Assembly: GCF_005780165.1 (NCBI RefSeq)
Contig: NZ_VAUV01000002.1
Span: forward strand, 62,001 to 126,000
Direction: 5' to 3'
Origin: Phragmitibacter flavus
GTDB lineage: Bacteria; Verrucomicrobiota; Verrucomicrobiia; Verrucomicrobiales; Verrucomicrobiaceae
DNA length: 64,000 bases
A model generated the notes under the pieces. The model saw nothing but the letters and a program-made list of their open reading frames with translations, had not been told where the DNA came from and did no database searches. Shown here one piece after another: positions 50,926-60,496 of the stretch. How positions within the stretch are numbered: the stretch's first letter is position 1; each line of letters starts with the position of its first letter. Both the position numbers and the translations under genes were made by a program.

Positions 50926-53073
50926 ATGTCCATTCATACCATTACTGCATCGCTTCCTGGCGGTGACATCACGATCGAAACTGGCAAGCTCGCCAAACTC
51001 GCAGACGGCGCTGTGACCGTCCGCATGGGTGACACCATCGTTATCGTGACCGCCGTTTCCGCGACCAAAATCAAAGAAGGTCTCGATTTCTTCCCGCTCT
51101 CCGTTGAATACAAAGAAAAAGCCGCCGCCGCCGGTCGCTTCCCTGGTGGTTTCTTCAAGCGTGAAGGCCGCCCTACCGAGAAAGAAATTCTCACCTGCCG
51201 CATGACGGACCGCCCATTGCGTCCGTTGTTCCCTAAAGGTTATTTTTACGAAACCCAAATCGTTGCGATCCTCATGAGCGCCGACGGCGAAAATGACTCC
51301 GACATCCTTGCGATGAACGGTGCTTCCGCCGCCCTTTGCGTGTCCGACATTCCCTTCGCAGGCCCGATCGGTGCCGTTCGCGTTGGCCGTGTCAACGGTC
51401 AATTCGTCGTCAACCCGACCCACGTTCAACGTGAAGTGAGTGACCTCGACCTCGTTTATGTCGGCAACAAAACCGACGTCATCATGATCGAAGGTGCTGC
51501 TGAAGAACTTCCTGAAGAAGATTTCATCAAGGCCCTCGAATTCGCCCAGGAGCAGGTTCAGGTGCTCGTCGCCGTTCAAGAACAACTCGCCGCATTGGTC
51601 AACAAACCAAAACGCGAAGTCGCTCTGATGGTCGTCAATGACGAACTCCTCGAAGTGGCTTACGAAGTGGCCGGCAGCCGTATTGAAGACGCTCTTTATC
51701 GTCCCAGCAAAGTCGAACGCAACAAAGCCGTTGGCGCATTGCGTGACGAAGTGGAAGCCGCCATCAAAGCGCGTTTCCCTGAAGCCGGCGGTTTTGAAAT
51801 CGGCCAGGCGTTTGATTACATGCAGAAAAAAGCCTTCCGCATCAGCATCCTCGACAAACAAAACCGTTGCGACGGTCGTGGCATCGACCAGTTGCGTGTA
51901 TTGACCGGCGAAGTCGGCCTCATCCCACGTTCCCACGGTTCCGCTTTGTTCTCCCGTGGCGAAACTCAGGCCGTGGCGCTTGCCACCCTGGCTCCGCTCG
52001 ACGAGGCCCAGGACATGGACACCTACGCAGGTGGTGTTGATTCCAAACGTTTCATCCTTCATTACAACTTCCCTCCGTTTTCGGTCGGTGAGTGCGGTCG
52101 TTTTGGCGGTCAGAACCGTCGCGAAATCGGTCATGGTGCGCTTGCTGAGCGTTCCGTTGCTCCAGTCATTCCTTCCGCTGAAGACTTCCCTTACGCCATG
52201 CGCGTCAGCAGCGAAGTGATGGAATCCAACGGTTCCACCTCGATGGCCTCGGTTTGTTCCGGTGTCATGGCATTGCTCGATGCTGGTGTGCCTCTCAAGC
52301 GCCCGGTTGCTGGCATCAGCGTTGGTCTTGTCTCCGAGTTCGATTCGAACGATCAGATGAGCCGTTACCTGACCATGCTGGATATCCTCGGCAGCGAAGA
52401 TCACTTCGGCGACATGGACTTCAAACTTTGCGGCACCGAACTCGGCGTCACTGGTTACCAGCTTGACCTCAAGCTTCCCGGCCTGCCATTCAACATCCTC
52501 GTTGAAGCCATTCACAAGGCCAAGGTTGGTCGCACCGACATCCTCAAAGTGATGAACGAAGCCATCAATGCTCCAGCGGCTCTCAGCGAGTTTGCTCCCC
52601 GCATCGAGAAGACCAAGATCAACCCTGACAAGATCGGTGAACTCATCGGACCTGGCGGCAAAAACATCAAAGCCATCCAGGCGGAATCTGGCGCTGACAT
52701 CACCATCAACGACGACGGCACCATCCTCATCTACGCTTCCTCGAAAGAAGCTCTTGAGCGTGCACTTGAACTCGTCAACAACACCGTCGGTGAAATCGAA
52801 GTTGGCAAGAACTACACGGGTCGTGTGGTCAGCACCACCAACTTTGGTGCCTTCATGTCCCTCGGTGGCAAGAAGGACGGCCTCATCCACATCAGCGAGC
52901 TTGCCGAATACCGAGTGCAGGCCGTTGAAGACGTCGTCAAGGTCGGCGACATCGTTACCGCCAAGTGCGTTGGTGTTGACGACAAAGGCCGCGTGAAAAT
53001 GAGCCGCAGAGCCGTTTTGAAAGAAAAAGACGCCGCCGCCGCTCCTGATCTTGAGCCAGTGGCTGCTGAATAA
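50926..53073 (+). CDS. pnp: Polyribonucleotide nucleotidyltransferase (PNPase)
   Basis: 715 residues, the usual size. It degrades RNA from the 3' end with phosphate. Two RNase PH-like core domains (about 5-230 and 300-545) are joined by a helical domain; core motifs include FFKREGRPTEKEILTCRMTD, RPLRPLFPKGY and FNFPPFSVGECGRFGG-like HYNFPPFSVGECGRFGGQNR, the latter holding active-site residues. The KH domain begins at about 566 (KIGELIGPGGKNIKAIQ) and the S1 domain at about 626 (YTGRVVSTTNFGAFMSLGG). Codon use is like that of highly expressed genes. A terminator follows at 53113. Confidence 0.98.
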   Translation: MSIHTITASLPGGDITIETGKLAKLADGAVTVRMGDTIVIVTAVSATKIKEGLDFFPLSVEYKEKAAAAGRFPGGFFKREGRPTEKEILTCRMTDRPLRPLFPKGYFYETQIVAILMSADGENDSDILAMNGASAALCVSDIPFAGPIGAVRVGRVNGQFVVNPTHVQREVSDLDLVYVGNKTDVIMIEGAAEELPEEDFIKALEFAQEQVQVLVAVQEQLAALVNKPKREVALMVVNDELLEVAYEVAGSRIEDALYRPSKVERNKAVGALRDEVEAAIKARFPEAGGFEIGQAFDYMQKKAFRISILDKQNRCDGRGIDQLRVLTGEVGLIPRSHGSALFSRGETQAVALATLAPLDEAQDMDTYAGGVDSKRFILHYNFPPFSVGECGRFGGQNRREIGHGALAERSVAPVIPSAEDFPYAMRVSSEVMESNGSTSMASVCSGVMALLDAGVPLKRPVAGISVGLVSEFDSNDQMSRYLTMLDILGSEDHFGDMDFKLCGTELGVTGYQLDLKLPGLPFNILVEAIHKAKVGRTDILKVMNEAINAPAALSEFAPRIEKTKINPDKIGELIGPGGKNIKAIQAESGADITINDDGTILIYASSKEALERALELVNNTVGEIEVGKNYTGRVVSTTNFGAFMSLGGKKDGLIHISELAEYRVQAVEDVVKVGDIVTAKCVGVDDKGRVKMSRRAVLKEKDAAAAPDLEPVAAE

Positions 53074-53112
53074 ACCATCGCACGCAAGAGGTTCGCACCT
53101 CTTCACTGAGAG

Positions 53113-53141
53113 ACGCGTCCAGTAACCTGGGCGCGTTTTTT
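53113..53141 (+). terminator. Terminator after pnp
   Basis: ACGCGTCCAG-TAA-CCTGGGCGCGT forms a ten-pair stem (one G-T pair) followed by TTTTT. Confidence 0.9.
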
Positions 53142-53261
53142 ATTAGTCCGTAATTCAGCGACTGGCTTTGGGCACGTCAGGTCATTCTTTGTGGATTCAA
53201 GAAAGACATTTACTAGGATTATGGATCTGTGTATTTTTTCTTCAGGACATTGAATCAAACG

Positions 53262-54560
53262 ATGCTTAACGTTCTCGCAGCAAAATTTCGATGTATCGGA
53301 GTGGCTCTTGTGAGCGCCACTTCGATATGGCTAACGTGTCTGACTTTCGCTGAAACCCCATCAATCCGGCTCCGGGAGATTCTCGCGGGATTTGATGAAC
53401 GTGAAGTCCTTGATAATGGAGATAATGCTTCGACTTTAGCGCACATGCGCTGGTTGGAGACGGAGCGGGGTAAACACGACTTGGCATTTCTAATCGAAAA
53501 TTCCGACCAAATCAGTCCATTCGTGAGGGCTGAACTAGCGATGGAATTGGGCAGGACTGGATCAACATTAGTGATTCCGCTGGTAAAGCAGGTGTTGGAA
53601 GACAAGGAAAACGGCAAGTTAGCGCTCGCGGGCGTTTTTTATGCCTGTAACTTGAATCAAGCGAATCAAGAATTCCGCAAAGCTCTGGCTCCATCTGTCA
53701 TCCCTTGGATTGGAAATGATCAACTTCCAGATCTAGATTCGGCAATTGGCTTGCTGGTTTGCATGGATGAAAAACTTGCTAGAGAGACTTTGGTGAATGA
53801 CAAATACCTTTTTCCTGATGCGCGTCATGTTCGTGCTGTTTTACACTTTTTTAACAAGGAGTGCCTTTCGATCCCGTTAAATTTTGTGGAGAGTTTGATC
53901 ACTCACTGGATTGAGAAGGGCAACAAGTATGATTCATATTACCGTGATCGAAATGGGCTAAAAGAAGCCATTCATGCGCTGGCTTTTCATCAACCGCAGC
54001 GGGCATTGGAAATGACTGAGCAACTGGTTCAACAATCGCCCGGCCTTAGCGAGGCTTACAGTGAAGTGGTGCTTGCTGCATGCGGTTTCACGAAGCTTTA
54101 TCAAGTATTGTGTGAATACGAAGATGATGCGAAGAGGTTCGATGAGTTACCCGAGTCTGCGAAAGTGTTTTTCTCCGTAACCTTCTTTGAAGCGGCTCAT
54201 TTTTATGGTGGTATAGCGCAAGCTTTCGGCGGTCCATCGGGAAACTATTTGCTTTGGGTCAGAAAAGGGTATGCGGAAATCGGCGAACCATGGAACGTGG
54301 AATGGCTCGACTTCATGTGCCGGCCATTTGGAATCGGCGGCCCTTCAAAAGATCGAGAACGCCGCAACCAGCAAATGATGTCGATGACTCCAAGTTTTTG
54401 GGATCAAGAAGACGAGTTAAAAGCGGCATATGAAGAAAAAACTAAAGACCGAGAAATCGAAATTAAATTCTGCACGAAATGGGCACTATCGAAATTTGCG
54501 TTGAAACATGTGGAGGTTCTTAAGCATGTGATTGCAAGCAACCCAGTCCAATCGCCGTAA
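53262..54560 (+). CDS. Exported helical-repeat protein of unknown function
   Basis: 432 residues from the ATG at 53262; a GTG at 53229 is an alternative start. A hydrophobic N-terminal stretch (IGVALVSATSIWLTCLTFA) looks like a signal peptide. The rest is largely helical and resembles HEAT/TPR-like repeats (SPFVRAELAMELGRTGSTL, GKLALAGVFYACNLNQANQE, RALEMTEQLVQQSPG). It is visibly A+T-rich and uses codons unlike pnp next to it, which could mean recent transfer. No family is recognised and it stands alone. Confidence 0.7.
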   Translation: MLNVLAAKFRCIGVALVSATSIWLTCLTFAETPSIRLREILAGFDEREVLDNGDNASTLAHMRWLETERGKHDLAFLIENSDQISPFVRAELAMELGRTGSTLVIPLVKQVLEDKENGKLALAGVFYACNLNQANQEFRKALAPSVIPWIGNDQLPDLDSAIGLLVCMDEKLARETLVNDKYLFPDARHVRAVLHFFNKECLSIPLNFVESLITHWIEKGNKYDSYYRDRNGLKEAIHALAFHQPQRALEMTEQLVQQSPGLSEAYSEVVLAACGFTKLYQVLCEYEDDAKRFDELPESAKVFFSVTFFEAAHFYGGIAQAFGGPSGNYLLWVRKGYAEIGEPWNVEWLDFMCRPFGIGGPSKDRERRNQQMMSMTPSFWDQEDELKAAYEEKTKDREIEIKFCTKWALSKFALKHVEVLKHVIASNPVQSP

Positions 54561-54803
54561 CATCCATTGATCTCCTGCACTCCGAGTCTTTTTCAGGAGA
54601 GACGCTGAATGAAATAGACGATCGCGGATTGGATCAAACGACCCGCGCGAGATCTGCCTTTTATTGTGAAAATGCGCTCGCTTGCCCCGGTCTCTTCTGT
54701 CGTTCCGTTACCATTCATCTTCCAATCCATAACTTCTCCAATTGAACGCAGTTGACGTTGGGAGTTCCAATCGTCATGCCTTCTGTTTCCAACTGATCTT
54801 GTC

Positions 54804-55880
54804 ATGAAAAAATGCCTCTACGTTCTTCTCCCCACCTTTCTGCTGGTCGGAGGGTGGTCGCTGTTTGGAGAAGTCAATCCCCGGCAGGCTGCGATCGAAA
54901 AGCGTCTCGCTCAAGCTTTAAAATTATACCCTGACTCCGACACCAACAAAGATGGAGTGCTCTCGATTAACGAGGGGATGGCCTATCTTGAAAAACATCC
55001 TGAAGTCAGGGCGAAACTCCAGGCTGCGATGGGTGGCGGCGGCAGTCGGTCGCAACCACCGTCGTTTATTCCGGGCGCAAAAGGCATCCGGGTGTTTGTT
55101 TGCGGACACAGTTACATGATCTTCACGGCGGGCATGTTGCCGGCCATATCAAAATCAGCTGGCATCCCGTATCTTGATGCGGGCAGTCAAATGATCGGCG
55201 GTTCCCAGGTGGTTCAGCATTGGAATCTTCCCGACGACAAGAACCAGGCAAAAATGTCTCTGCGCGAGGGGTTGGTGGATGTGTTGATGCTGTCTCCCAA
55301 CTTGTTGATGCCCGATGAAGGCATCAACAACTACACCAAGCTGGGTCTCGAGAAAAATCCCGAATTGCGGGTGCTGGTTCAGGCCTCCTGGGTGCCGCGT
55401 GACGGCAATAATGCCGATTTTGTGAACAGTCAACGGGATCGGGTGACGCAGGAGCAGCTGCAGCAGATGCGCGATTCGCAGAATCAAAACTGGATGGTGG
55501 CGTTGGAGGAACAGGTGGCTTCGCTCAATGAGTCGATTGGCAAACCCACCGTCTTTGTCGTGCCCGTTGGCGAGGCGGTGTTGCGTTTGAGAGAACGGAT
55601 CGCGCGTGGAGAGGCGCCGGGACTAAAATTGCAGAGCGAATTGTTCAGGGATGATCATGGTCATCCAGCACCGACGCTGGCGTTGCTGGTTTCGTATTGT
55701 CATTTCGCCGCGATTCATCAACTCAGTCCTGTTGGACTGCCAGTGCCGGCATCGATCCGGCAAATGCCAGAGGCGAAGGAGCTCAATGGGTTGCTCCAGC
55801 AGATCGCCTGGGATACGGTGAGCACGTATTCTTTCAGCGGGGTAAAGCTGGGAGGCGATAGCGATGTGTCATTGAGGTAA
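54804..55880 (+). CDS. Exported EF-hand protein with an SGNH-like domain
   Basis: 358 residues. N-terminal signal peptide (MKKCLYVLLPTFLLVGGWSLFG). An EF-hand-type calcium-binding loop reads DTNKDGVLSINE at about residues 46-57, then helix GMAYLEKHPEVR. From about 90 the protein has GIRVFVCGHSYMIF (a Ser-containing strand-1 position), LDAGSQMIGG, VDVLMLSPNLLMPDEG, LRVLVQASWVPRDGN and a late DDHGHPAPTLALLVSYC. The arrangement recalls an SGNH hydrolase with a DxxH-like late motif (DDHGH), but the match is weak. Probably secreted; calcium may regulate it. Confidence 0.68.
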   Translation: MKKCLYVLLPTFLLVGGWSLFGEVNPRQAAIEKRLAQALKLYPDSDTNKDGVLSINEGMAYLEKHPEVRAKLQAAMGGGGSRSQPPSFIPGAKGIRVFVCGHSYMIFTAGMLPAISKSAGIPYLDAGSQMIGGSQVVQHWNLPDDKNQAKMSLREGLVDVLMLSPNLLMPDEGINNYTKLGLEKNPELRVLVQASWVPRDGNNADFVNSQRDRVTQEQLQQMRDSQNQNWMVALEEQVASLNESIGKPTVFVVPVGEAVLRLRERIARGEAPGLKLQSELFRDDHGHPAPTLALLVSYCHFAAIHQLSPVGLPVPASIRQMPEAKELNGLLQQIAWDTVSTYSFSGVKLGGDSDVSLR

Positions 55881-55933
55881 AGCTCCATTGCGGAGAACGT
55901 GAGTGACCGCGTTCCCGCAGGATGCCAAATTAC

Positions 55934-55949
55934 AGCCCGGCACAGGGTG
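55934..55949. repeat. Degenerate fragment of the REP unit
   Basis: AGCCCGGCACAGGGTG is identical to 17283-17298 of the REP array; the following bases (TCTAGTCCGG) look like a damaged hairpin arm. It stands in the 217-bp gap before the exchanger gene. Confidence 0.65.
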
Positions 55950-56097
55950 TCTAGTCCGGTAGCCGCGAGGCGACCTGCCGTTTTCATGCCCAAACACTGT
56001 GCCCCATGATCCATCATTGAACGTGCCGTTTTTTCGTTGATTTGCACCGCGTTTCATCGGATGGAGGAGCTGCCTGAATGGGCTGCTTTTTCTTCTT

Positions 56098-57060
56098 ATG
56101 CTGCTTAGCGTTACCCTCATCGTTGCCGGTTTGGTGGCCCTTTACTACGGGGCGGAATGGCTCGTCCGGGGAGCAACCTCGCTGGCGCTGAAACTCGGCA
56201 TGACACCGTTGATAGCTGGTCTGACCGTGGTGGCGTTTGGCACCAGCAGTCCTGAGCTGGTGGTCAGTCTCACCGCCACTTTGCAGGGACAGGGCGACAT
56301 TGCGTTGGGTAATGTGGTGGGGTCCAACATTTTCAACATTGCCGTGATTCTTGCGATCACGGCAATCATCGTGCCTCTACGGGTGGAGTTTCAGCTTCTC
56401 AAGTTCGACACCCCGTTCATGATTGCATCCGCCGGATTGTTTCTATGGTTTTTTCAGGACCGCTCCATCGACAGCATTGAGGCGGCGATTTTGTTCGGTT
56501 TGTTGGTGGTTTATGTGGCGGTCAATGTGTGGTTGGCGAAGCGGCAAACGACGGCTGCGGTGAACAGCGAATATGCCTCAGGCATGGAGGCGGTGGATGC
56601 CACTGCGACGACTCCTGGATGGAAGATTGCCCTGTTGTTGGTGATTGGTCTCGGTGTCCTGGTGGCGGGTTCGAAAGCTTTCGTGAGCGGCGCGGTGGAG
56701 ATCGCGAGAACTTTTCAGATCAGCGAAGCGATCATTGGGCTGACGATTGTAGCAGCGGGGACGAGCCTGCCTGAACTGGCTTCGTCATTGGTGGCGGCCA
56801 TGCGCAAGCAGGCTGACATCGCAATCGGCAACGTGATCGGCTCCAGTATTTTCAACATCCTTTGTATCCTTGGCATTTCGGGAATGGCTGCGGGTCCGTT
56901 GCAGGGACCGGGGATCAGTCAGGTGGATCTGTATGTGATGTTCGGCTTTTCGTTGGTATTGATGCCGATTCTCTGGACGAGTTCGATGGTGCGACGTTGG
57001 GAGGGAGTCGTGTTGCTGGCGGGTTACGGTGCCTATCTGGCGTTCATCTGGCCCAAGTAA
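56098..57060 (+). CDS. Calcium/sodium antiporter (YrbG-like CaCA family)
   Basis: 320 residues with about ten membrane segments. The two inverted alpha-repeats that form the ion-binding site are visible: VVAFGTSSPELVVSLTATL followed by DIALGNVVGSNIFNI, and IVAAGTSLPELASSLVAAM followed by DIAIGNVIGSSIFNIL. The conserved Glu in PEL is in each. It exchanges calcium or other cations for sodium or protons at the inner membrane. It is transcribed alone and converges on the PLD-type gene with 16 bp between stops. Confidence 0.95.
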   Translation: MLLSVTLIVAGLVALYYGAEWLVRGATSLALKLGMTPLIAGLTVVAFGTSSPELVVSLTATLQGQGDIALGNVVGSNIFNIAVILAITAIIVPLRVEFQLLKFDTPFMIASAGLFLWFFQDRSIDSIEAAILFGLLVVYVAVNVWLAKRQTTAAVNSEYASGMEAVDATATTPGWKIALLLVIGLGVLVAGSKAFVSGAVEIARTFQISEAIIGLTIVAAGTSLPELASSLVAAMRKQADIAIGNVIGSSIFNILCILGISGMAAGPLQGPGISQVDLYVMFGFSLVLMPILWTSSMVRRWEGVVLLAGYGAYLAFIWPK

Positions 57061-57076
57061 AGATCATCGGTCAGCG

Positions 57077-58531
57077 TTAAAGTTGATCGCCGATACGGTC
57101 TATGATGGGGCCGCCCCAATGGGTGAGCGATTCTTCGGTGACTGGCTTGGAAATTCGAAAGTCCTTCAGGAACAGTCGTTGTTCCAAAGTTTTCACGGTG
57201 CGTGGATCGGAGGTGGCCAGGCTGAGTTCGCGATTGATGCGCATGCTCAGGGTGTCCTTATTGGCGGAGCCAAACATTGCCCAGTCATCGCAAACCATCG
57301 CTTTGAGATGGGTCATGCCAGGATATTCATACACTCTGGCACCACTTTTGATGAGGTCTTTGAGGGCTTCAAGATTGCTCAAAGTCATGAGATCAGAATC
57401 ATTTTCGCCGGGAATGATGATGCGCACATCGACGCCGCGCTCGGAGGCGTCTTCGAGTTCTTCGGCGATTTCGTCGCTGGAGAAATAAGGGGTTTGAACC
57501 CAGATGCGCGTGGAGGCACTGCGGATGGCCAATAGTGCGGCCTTCATGATGTCGCGTTTGCCAGCAGGGGTGTCGGTGCGCAAAACACGGAGGTCTTGCA
57601 GGTGGTTGGCCGGGATGGGGGTTGAAGCGCTCTTGGCATCCTTCTTATCACCCCACCATCCGGTCAGACCCCAGTTGCGCCGCCAGTCCTCGCCGTTCCA
57701 GCGGTAGTTGTAGAGATCGATGAGTTCGTCCACCACGGGGCCTTCGACGGCCACCATCAGGTCATGCCATTCGTGCCGGTATTCCGTGCCAATGTTCATG
57801 CCGCCGAGAAAGGCGGTGCGGCCATCAATGAGGTGCAGTTTGGTGTGGTCTGCCACCAGGTAAGGGTTCATGGTGCGGCGCACCTTGACATTGGAGTCTT
57901 TGGTGAGATAACGGCGCATATTGTAAGGGGGCTTGAAATCCTCCGGTTGGTTCTCGGGTAATTTTGCCATGGCAAGGGCGGTGCCGAGTCCGTCAAAGTA
58001 AACGCGCACGGGGATCTCGCGGGATTTCTGCTTGAGCAAGTCGGCGACTTCCACGCCGAAGGGATCGTTGTCGAAGATGTAGGTTTGCACATCGATACTG
58101 GTTCGGGCCCGGCGAATCGCGTTCAGGTAAAACGGAAAAAATTCTTCTCCATCCACGAAGACCTGAACGAATCCCTTGACGCGCGGCGGCAGGTTTTCCG
58201 AATCAAGCAGACCTTCGAATGCTTCGCCACCGGCTTTTGGTGGGAGCGGGTCGCCACGATCAAGCCGCAGCCGGGGCAACGGGGCGGTGCCTCGGATCAA
58301 GGTATACATCCGGTCGTTCCACATCACCACCCCTGTTTTGGTGGAAGCAACGGGTGCACGTGCGGTGGCAACGGCGGTTGACCTCAATATCATTTTGGCA
58401 CTGAGAGTGCCGGGGATTTTCGATAATGATAAATGCTCGTTTCCGACCCCATGAAATCGACCGATGGATCCGCAGCCACAGAGGCAAATGGTCGCGAGAA
58501 GGCACAGAAGGCGGTGAAAATTTTTGGACAT
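57077..58531 (-). CDS. Phospholipase D-family lipoprotein (cardiolipin synthase-like)
   Basis: 484 residues. The signal peptide ends in a lipobox (LLATICLCGCGS), so the protein should be lipid-anchored. The two PLD active-site motifs (HxKx4D) are clear: DHTKLHLIDGRTAFLGGMNI and THLKAMVCDDWAMFGSANKD. The protein resembles YmdC/ClsC-type cardiolipin synthases, which join phosphatidyl groups. The start at 58531 is chosen because of the lipobox; a longer frame to 58576 is not needed. It is divergent from no gene; its upstream gap is 90 bp to the methyltransferase 3' end. Confidence 0.9.
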   Translation of the reverse strand: MSKNFHRLLCLLATICLCGCGSIGRFHGVGNEHLSLSKIPGTLSAKMILRSTAVATARAPVASTKTGVVMWNDRMYTLIRGTAPLPRLRLDRGDPLPPKAGGEAFEGLLDSENLPPRVKGFVQVFVDGEEFFPFYLNAIRRARTSIDVQTYIFDNDPFGVEVADLLKQKSREIPVRVYFDGLGTALAMAKLPENQPEDFKPPYNMRRYLTKDSNVKVRRTMNPYLVADHTKLHLIDGRTAFLGGMNIGTEYRHEWHDLMVAVEGPVVDELIDLYNYRWNGEDWRRNWGLTGWWGDKKDAKSASTPIPANHLQDLRVLRTDTPAGKRDIMKAALLAIRSASTRIWVQTPYFSSDEIAEELEDASERGVDVRIIIPGENDSDLMTLSNLEALKDLIKSGARVYEYPGMTHLKAMVCDDWAMFGSANKDTLSMRINRELSLATSDPRTVKTLEQRLFLKDFRISKPVTEESLTHWGGPIIDRIGDQL

Positions 58532-58621
58532 GGCCAATGCAAATTGGAAGGTTCGTGTGGGGATTCGCAACTCCACGCAACTTTGACCGGGTGTTTTGTG
58601 TGAACAATCGTGGGGCGAACC

Positions 58622-59254
58622 TCAACCCTGCTGCCACCAGTCGCTATGCAGCAGCCCGCAGGCGAAGTGGCGACGTTGGCGAAGGTGGAATCGATGTTGG
58701 CCCAACCACGGGTCTGGTGGAGAGATGGACTGGTTGGTGACGTCGGCGGTTCGTTTGAAGAAGGCATACAACAGCGCAAGCAGGGAACGCGAGGCAATGG
58801 CGCTTGGCGAGGGCGCGCAGAAGTCGGCGATCAACCAAGCGGCATTCCTGGTGACCATCGGTGCCAGATGATCGACGGTGGAGGCTACCTCATCCGGCTT
58901 GAAACAGTCGAAGAAAAAATGCGTGACGATCAGGTCAAACGACGCGGGATCGGCCTGCCAGTGCTGCACGTTGGCATGCACCCACTGGACGCGTGAGGCG
59001 TTTTTGCCGATCCTCGATTGGGCGAGTTCGATCATGCGAAGGCTGGAGTCCACGCAGGTGATGTGCGCGTGGGGACAATGTTTGATCAAGACTTGAAGGA
59101 AGCGGCCGTTGCCTTCGCCGATGATCAAGATGTTGGCTGGGCGGTGACTCGACTGCACCTCACGAATCCAAAAAGTTCGCGCCCGCTGCAGTTGTCCAAA
59201 TGCCAGAAGACCTTCGAGCCATCGGTAGTGTGGCGCGATGCGGTCGAAGTTCAT
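58622..59254 (-). CDS. Class I SAM-dependent methyltransferase
   Basis: 210 residues. The Rossmann-like SAM-binding motifs are in order: ANILIIGEGNGRFLQVL (motif I), ITCVDSSLRMIELA (motif II, acidic Asp), RVQWVHANVQHW and FDLIVTHFFFDCF (motif IV). The N-terminus MNFDRIAPHYRWLE is typical of small-molecule methyltransferases in this class. Substrate unknown. It starts 10 bp after the RlmM-like stop on the same strand, so the two are probably one operon. Confidence 0.9.
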   Translation of the reverse strand: MNFDRIAPHYRWLEGLLAFGQLQRARTFWIREVQSSHRPANILIIGEGNGRFLQVLIKHCPHAHITCVDSSLRMIELAQSRIGKNASRVQWVHANVQHWQADPASFDLIVTHFFFDCFKPDEVASTVDHLAPMVTRNAAWLIADFCAPSPSAIASRSLLALLYAFFKRTADVTNQSISPPDPWLGQHRFHLRQRRHFACGLLHSDWWQQG

Positions 59255-59264
59255 GACTCAATCC

Positions 59265-60347
59265 TCACGCCTCAAGCAGGGTTTGAAAGAACAACGTGAA
59301 CTCCTGCCGGTTGTAATTCAAATGCGTGGAGGCGAGCAAGGTGAGTCCTGCTTTTGAGGCAGTGGTGACCACGGAATCGTGCAGCGTGATCAGATCTTCG
59401 AGGGTGTCGGCTCCAGGGGTTTTTAAGGTGAAGATGATCAGACCAAAGGAGCAGAGGCTGTCGGACAATCGAATGACGTGCTTGATGGATTGATGCGGAT
59501 CGCCATTCAGATCGCAGAGGAGAGCGTCATAAACAAAGCCGGGAGTGGTCTTGAAGGTGGCGACGTCGGCCTTGACGAAGCTGAGTCCTGGCGAGCCATT
59601 CAATCTCGGTTCGAGCGGGGCGCGATCGATGGCGGTGACGCGTTGTTTGCGGGCGAGCAGTTCGGAGGTCATGCCTCCCGGACTGGCACCGAGTTCCAGC
59701 CAGCGGCTGCCTTCGGCTGGCTCAGGTCGGTAGAGTCGCAGGTAATGCAAAGCTTCCGCCACCTTGGCTCCGGCTCGGCTGATGGATTGTTCGGCTTCCT
59801 GCCGGATGTAGCGGGTTCCTCCAGCGTAGAATCCGTTGCTTTGTTTGGGGCTCTGAATGCCGGCAAACAAACCTTCCTTGCCGACAAAACAGAACAGGGT
59901 TGGGCGGGTGCTGTCCTGTTCTTCGGCTTCGTGCGGCGGAAGGGGTTCGAACAATTGCAGCGCTCTTCCGCGCAGATTGGAGGCGAGGCTTTTGTAATAA
60001 GAATTGGGCAGTCCTGGCAGCAATGGCGAGATCAGCAACGACTGGGGATTCATGGCCTGGAATTTCCCCGCGAGGGTGAGGGCTGCTTTTTCGACAAACC
60101 CTTCCATTTTTTGCGGATTGCACGGCCAGCTGTGATGAATGGGCACATTCCAAGTGATAAAAAGCGCCACGGGCGAGTGGCGGATCAGCGAAGGATCAGG
60201 CAGCTTGATCACAAAATACTCGTTGCCCAGTTTGGTCACGCTGGTGGTGGCGAGACGTTGCAGAATCTCTGGGATGAAAGGCGAGAAAAGTTCGGGGATA
60301 CGAATCAGCCAGGAAGCTGCGGCTGGTGTGGGAAGGCTGGAATCCAA
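59265..60347 (-). CDS. rlmM: RlmM-like 23S rRNA ribose methyltransferase
   Basis: 360 residues, close to E. coli RlmM (366), which methylates the 2'-OH of C2498 of 23S rRNA. The C-terminal FtsJ-type domain has SRWLELGASPGGMTSELLAR (SAM site), VTAIDRAPLEP, DALLCDLNGDP and IIFTLKTPG, the last holding the catalytic Lys of the K-D-K-E set. The N-terminal part (about 1-180) fits the RlmM THUMP-like region. The best start is a TTG at 60347 because the next Met is far inside the domain. Substrate specificity is inferred. Confidence 0.82.
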   Translation of the reverse strand: MDSSLPTPAAASWLIRIPELFSPFIPEILQRLATTSVTKLGNEYFVIKLPDPSLIRHSPVALFITWNVPIHHSWPCNPQKMEGFVEKAALTLAGKFQAMNPQSLLISPLLPGLPNSYYKSLASNLRGRALQLFEPLPPHEAEEQDSTRPTLFCFVGKEGLFAGIQSPKQSNGFYAGGTRYIRQEAEQSISRAGAKVAEALHYLRLYRPEPAEGSRWLELGASPGGMTSELLARKQRVTAIDRAPLEPRLNGSPGLSFVKADVATFKTTPGFVYDALLCDLNGDPHQSIKHVIRLSDSLCSFGLIIFTLKTPGADTLEDLITLHDSVVTTASKAGLTLLASTHLNYNRQEFTLFFQTLLEA

Positions 60348-60496
60348 AATGCGATGCGATCAGGGTTGGTTCGGCGAACGATAGGCCGAACCCTCACCAT
60401 GCCACGACAAGGGGCGCTTGCCAGCAAAACTTGCATGGCCCCGACATTCGACGCAATCGTGCTCGCAAGAAAGGAGGGATGGGTTTATGTAGGGGC

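Noticed and set aside
54593-54805. A 70-codon minus-strand frame before the EF-hand protein gene
   Set aside because: No recognised feature; it spans the likely promoter region of the plus-strand gene.
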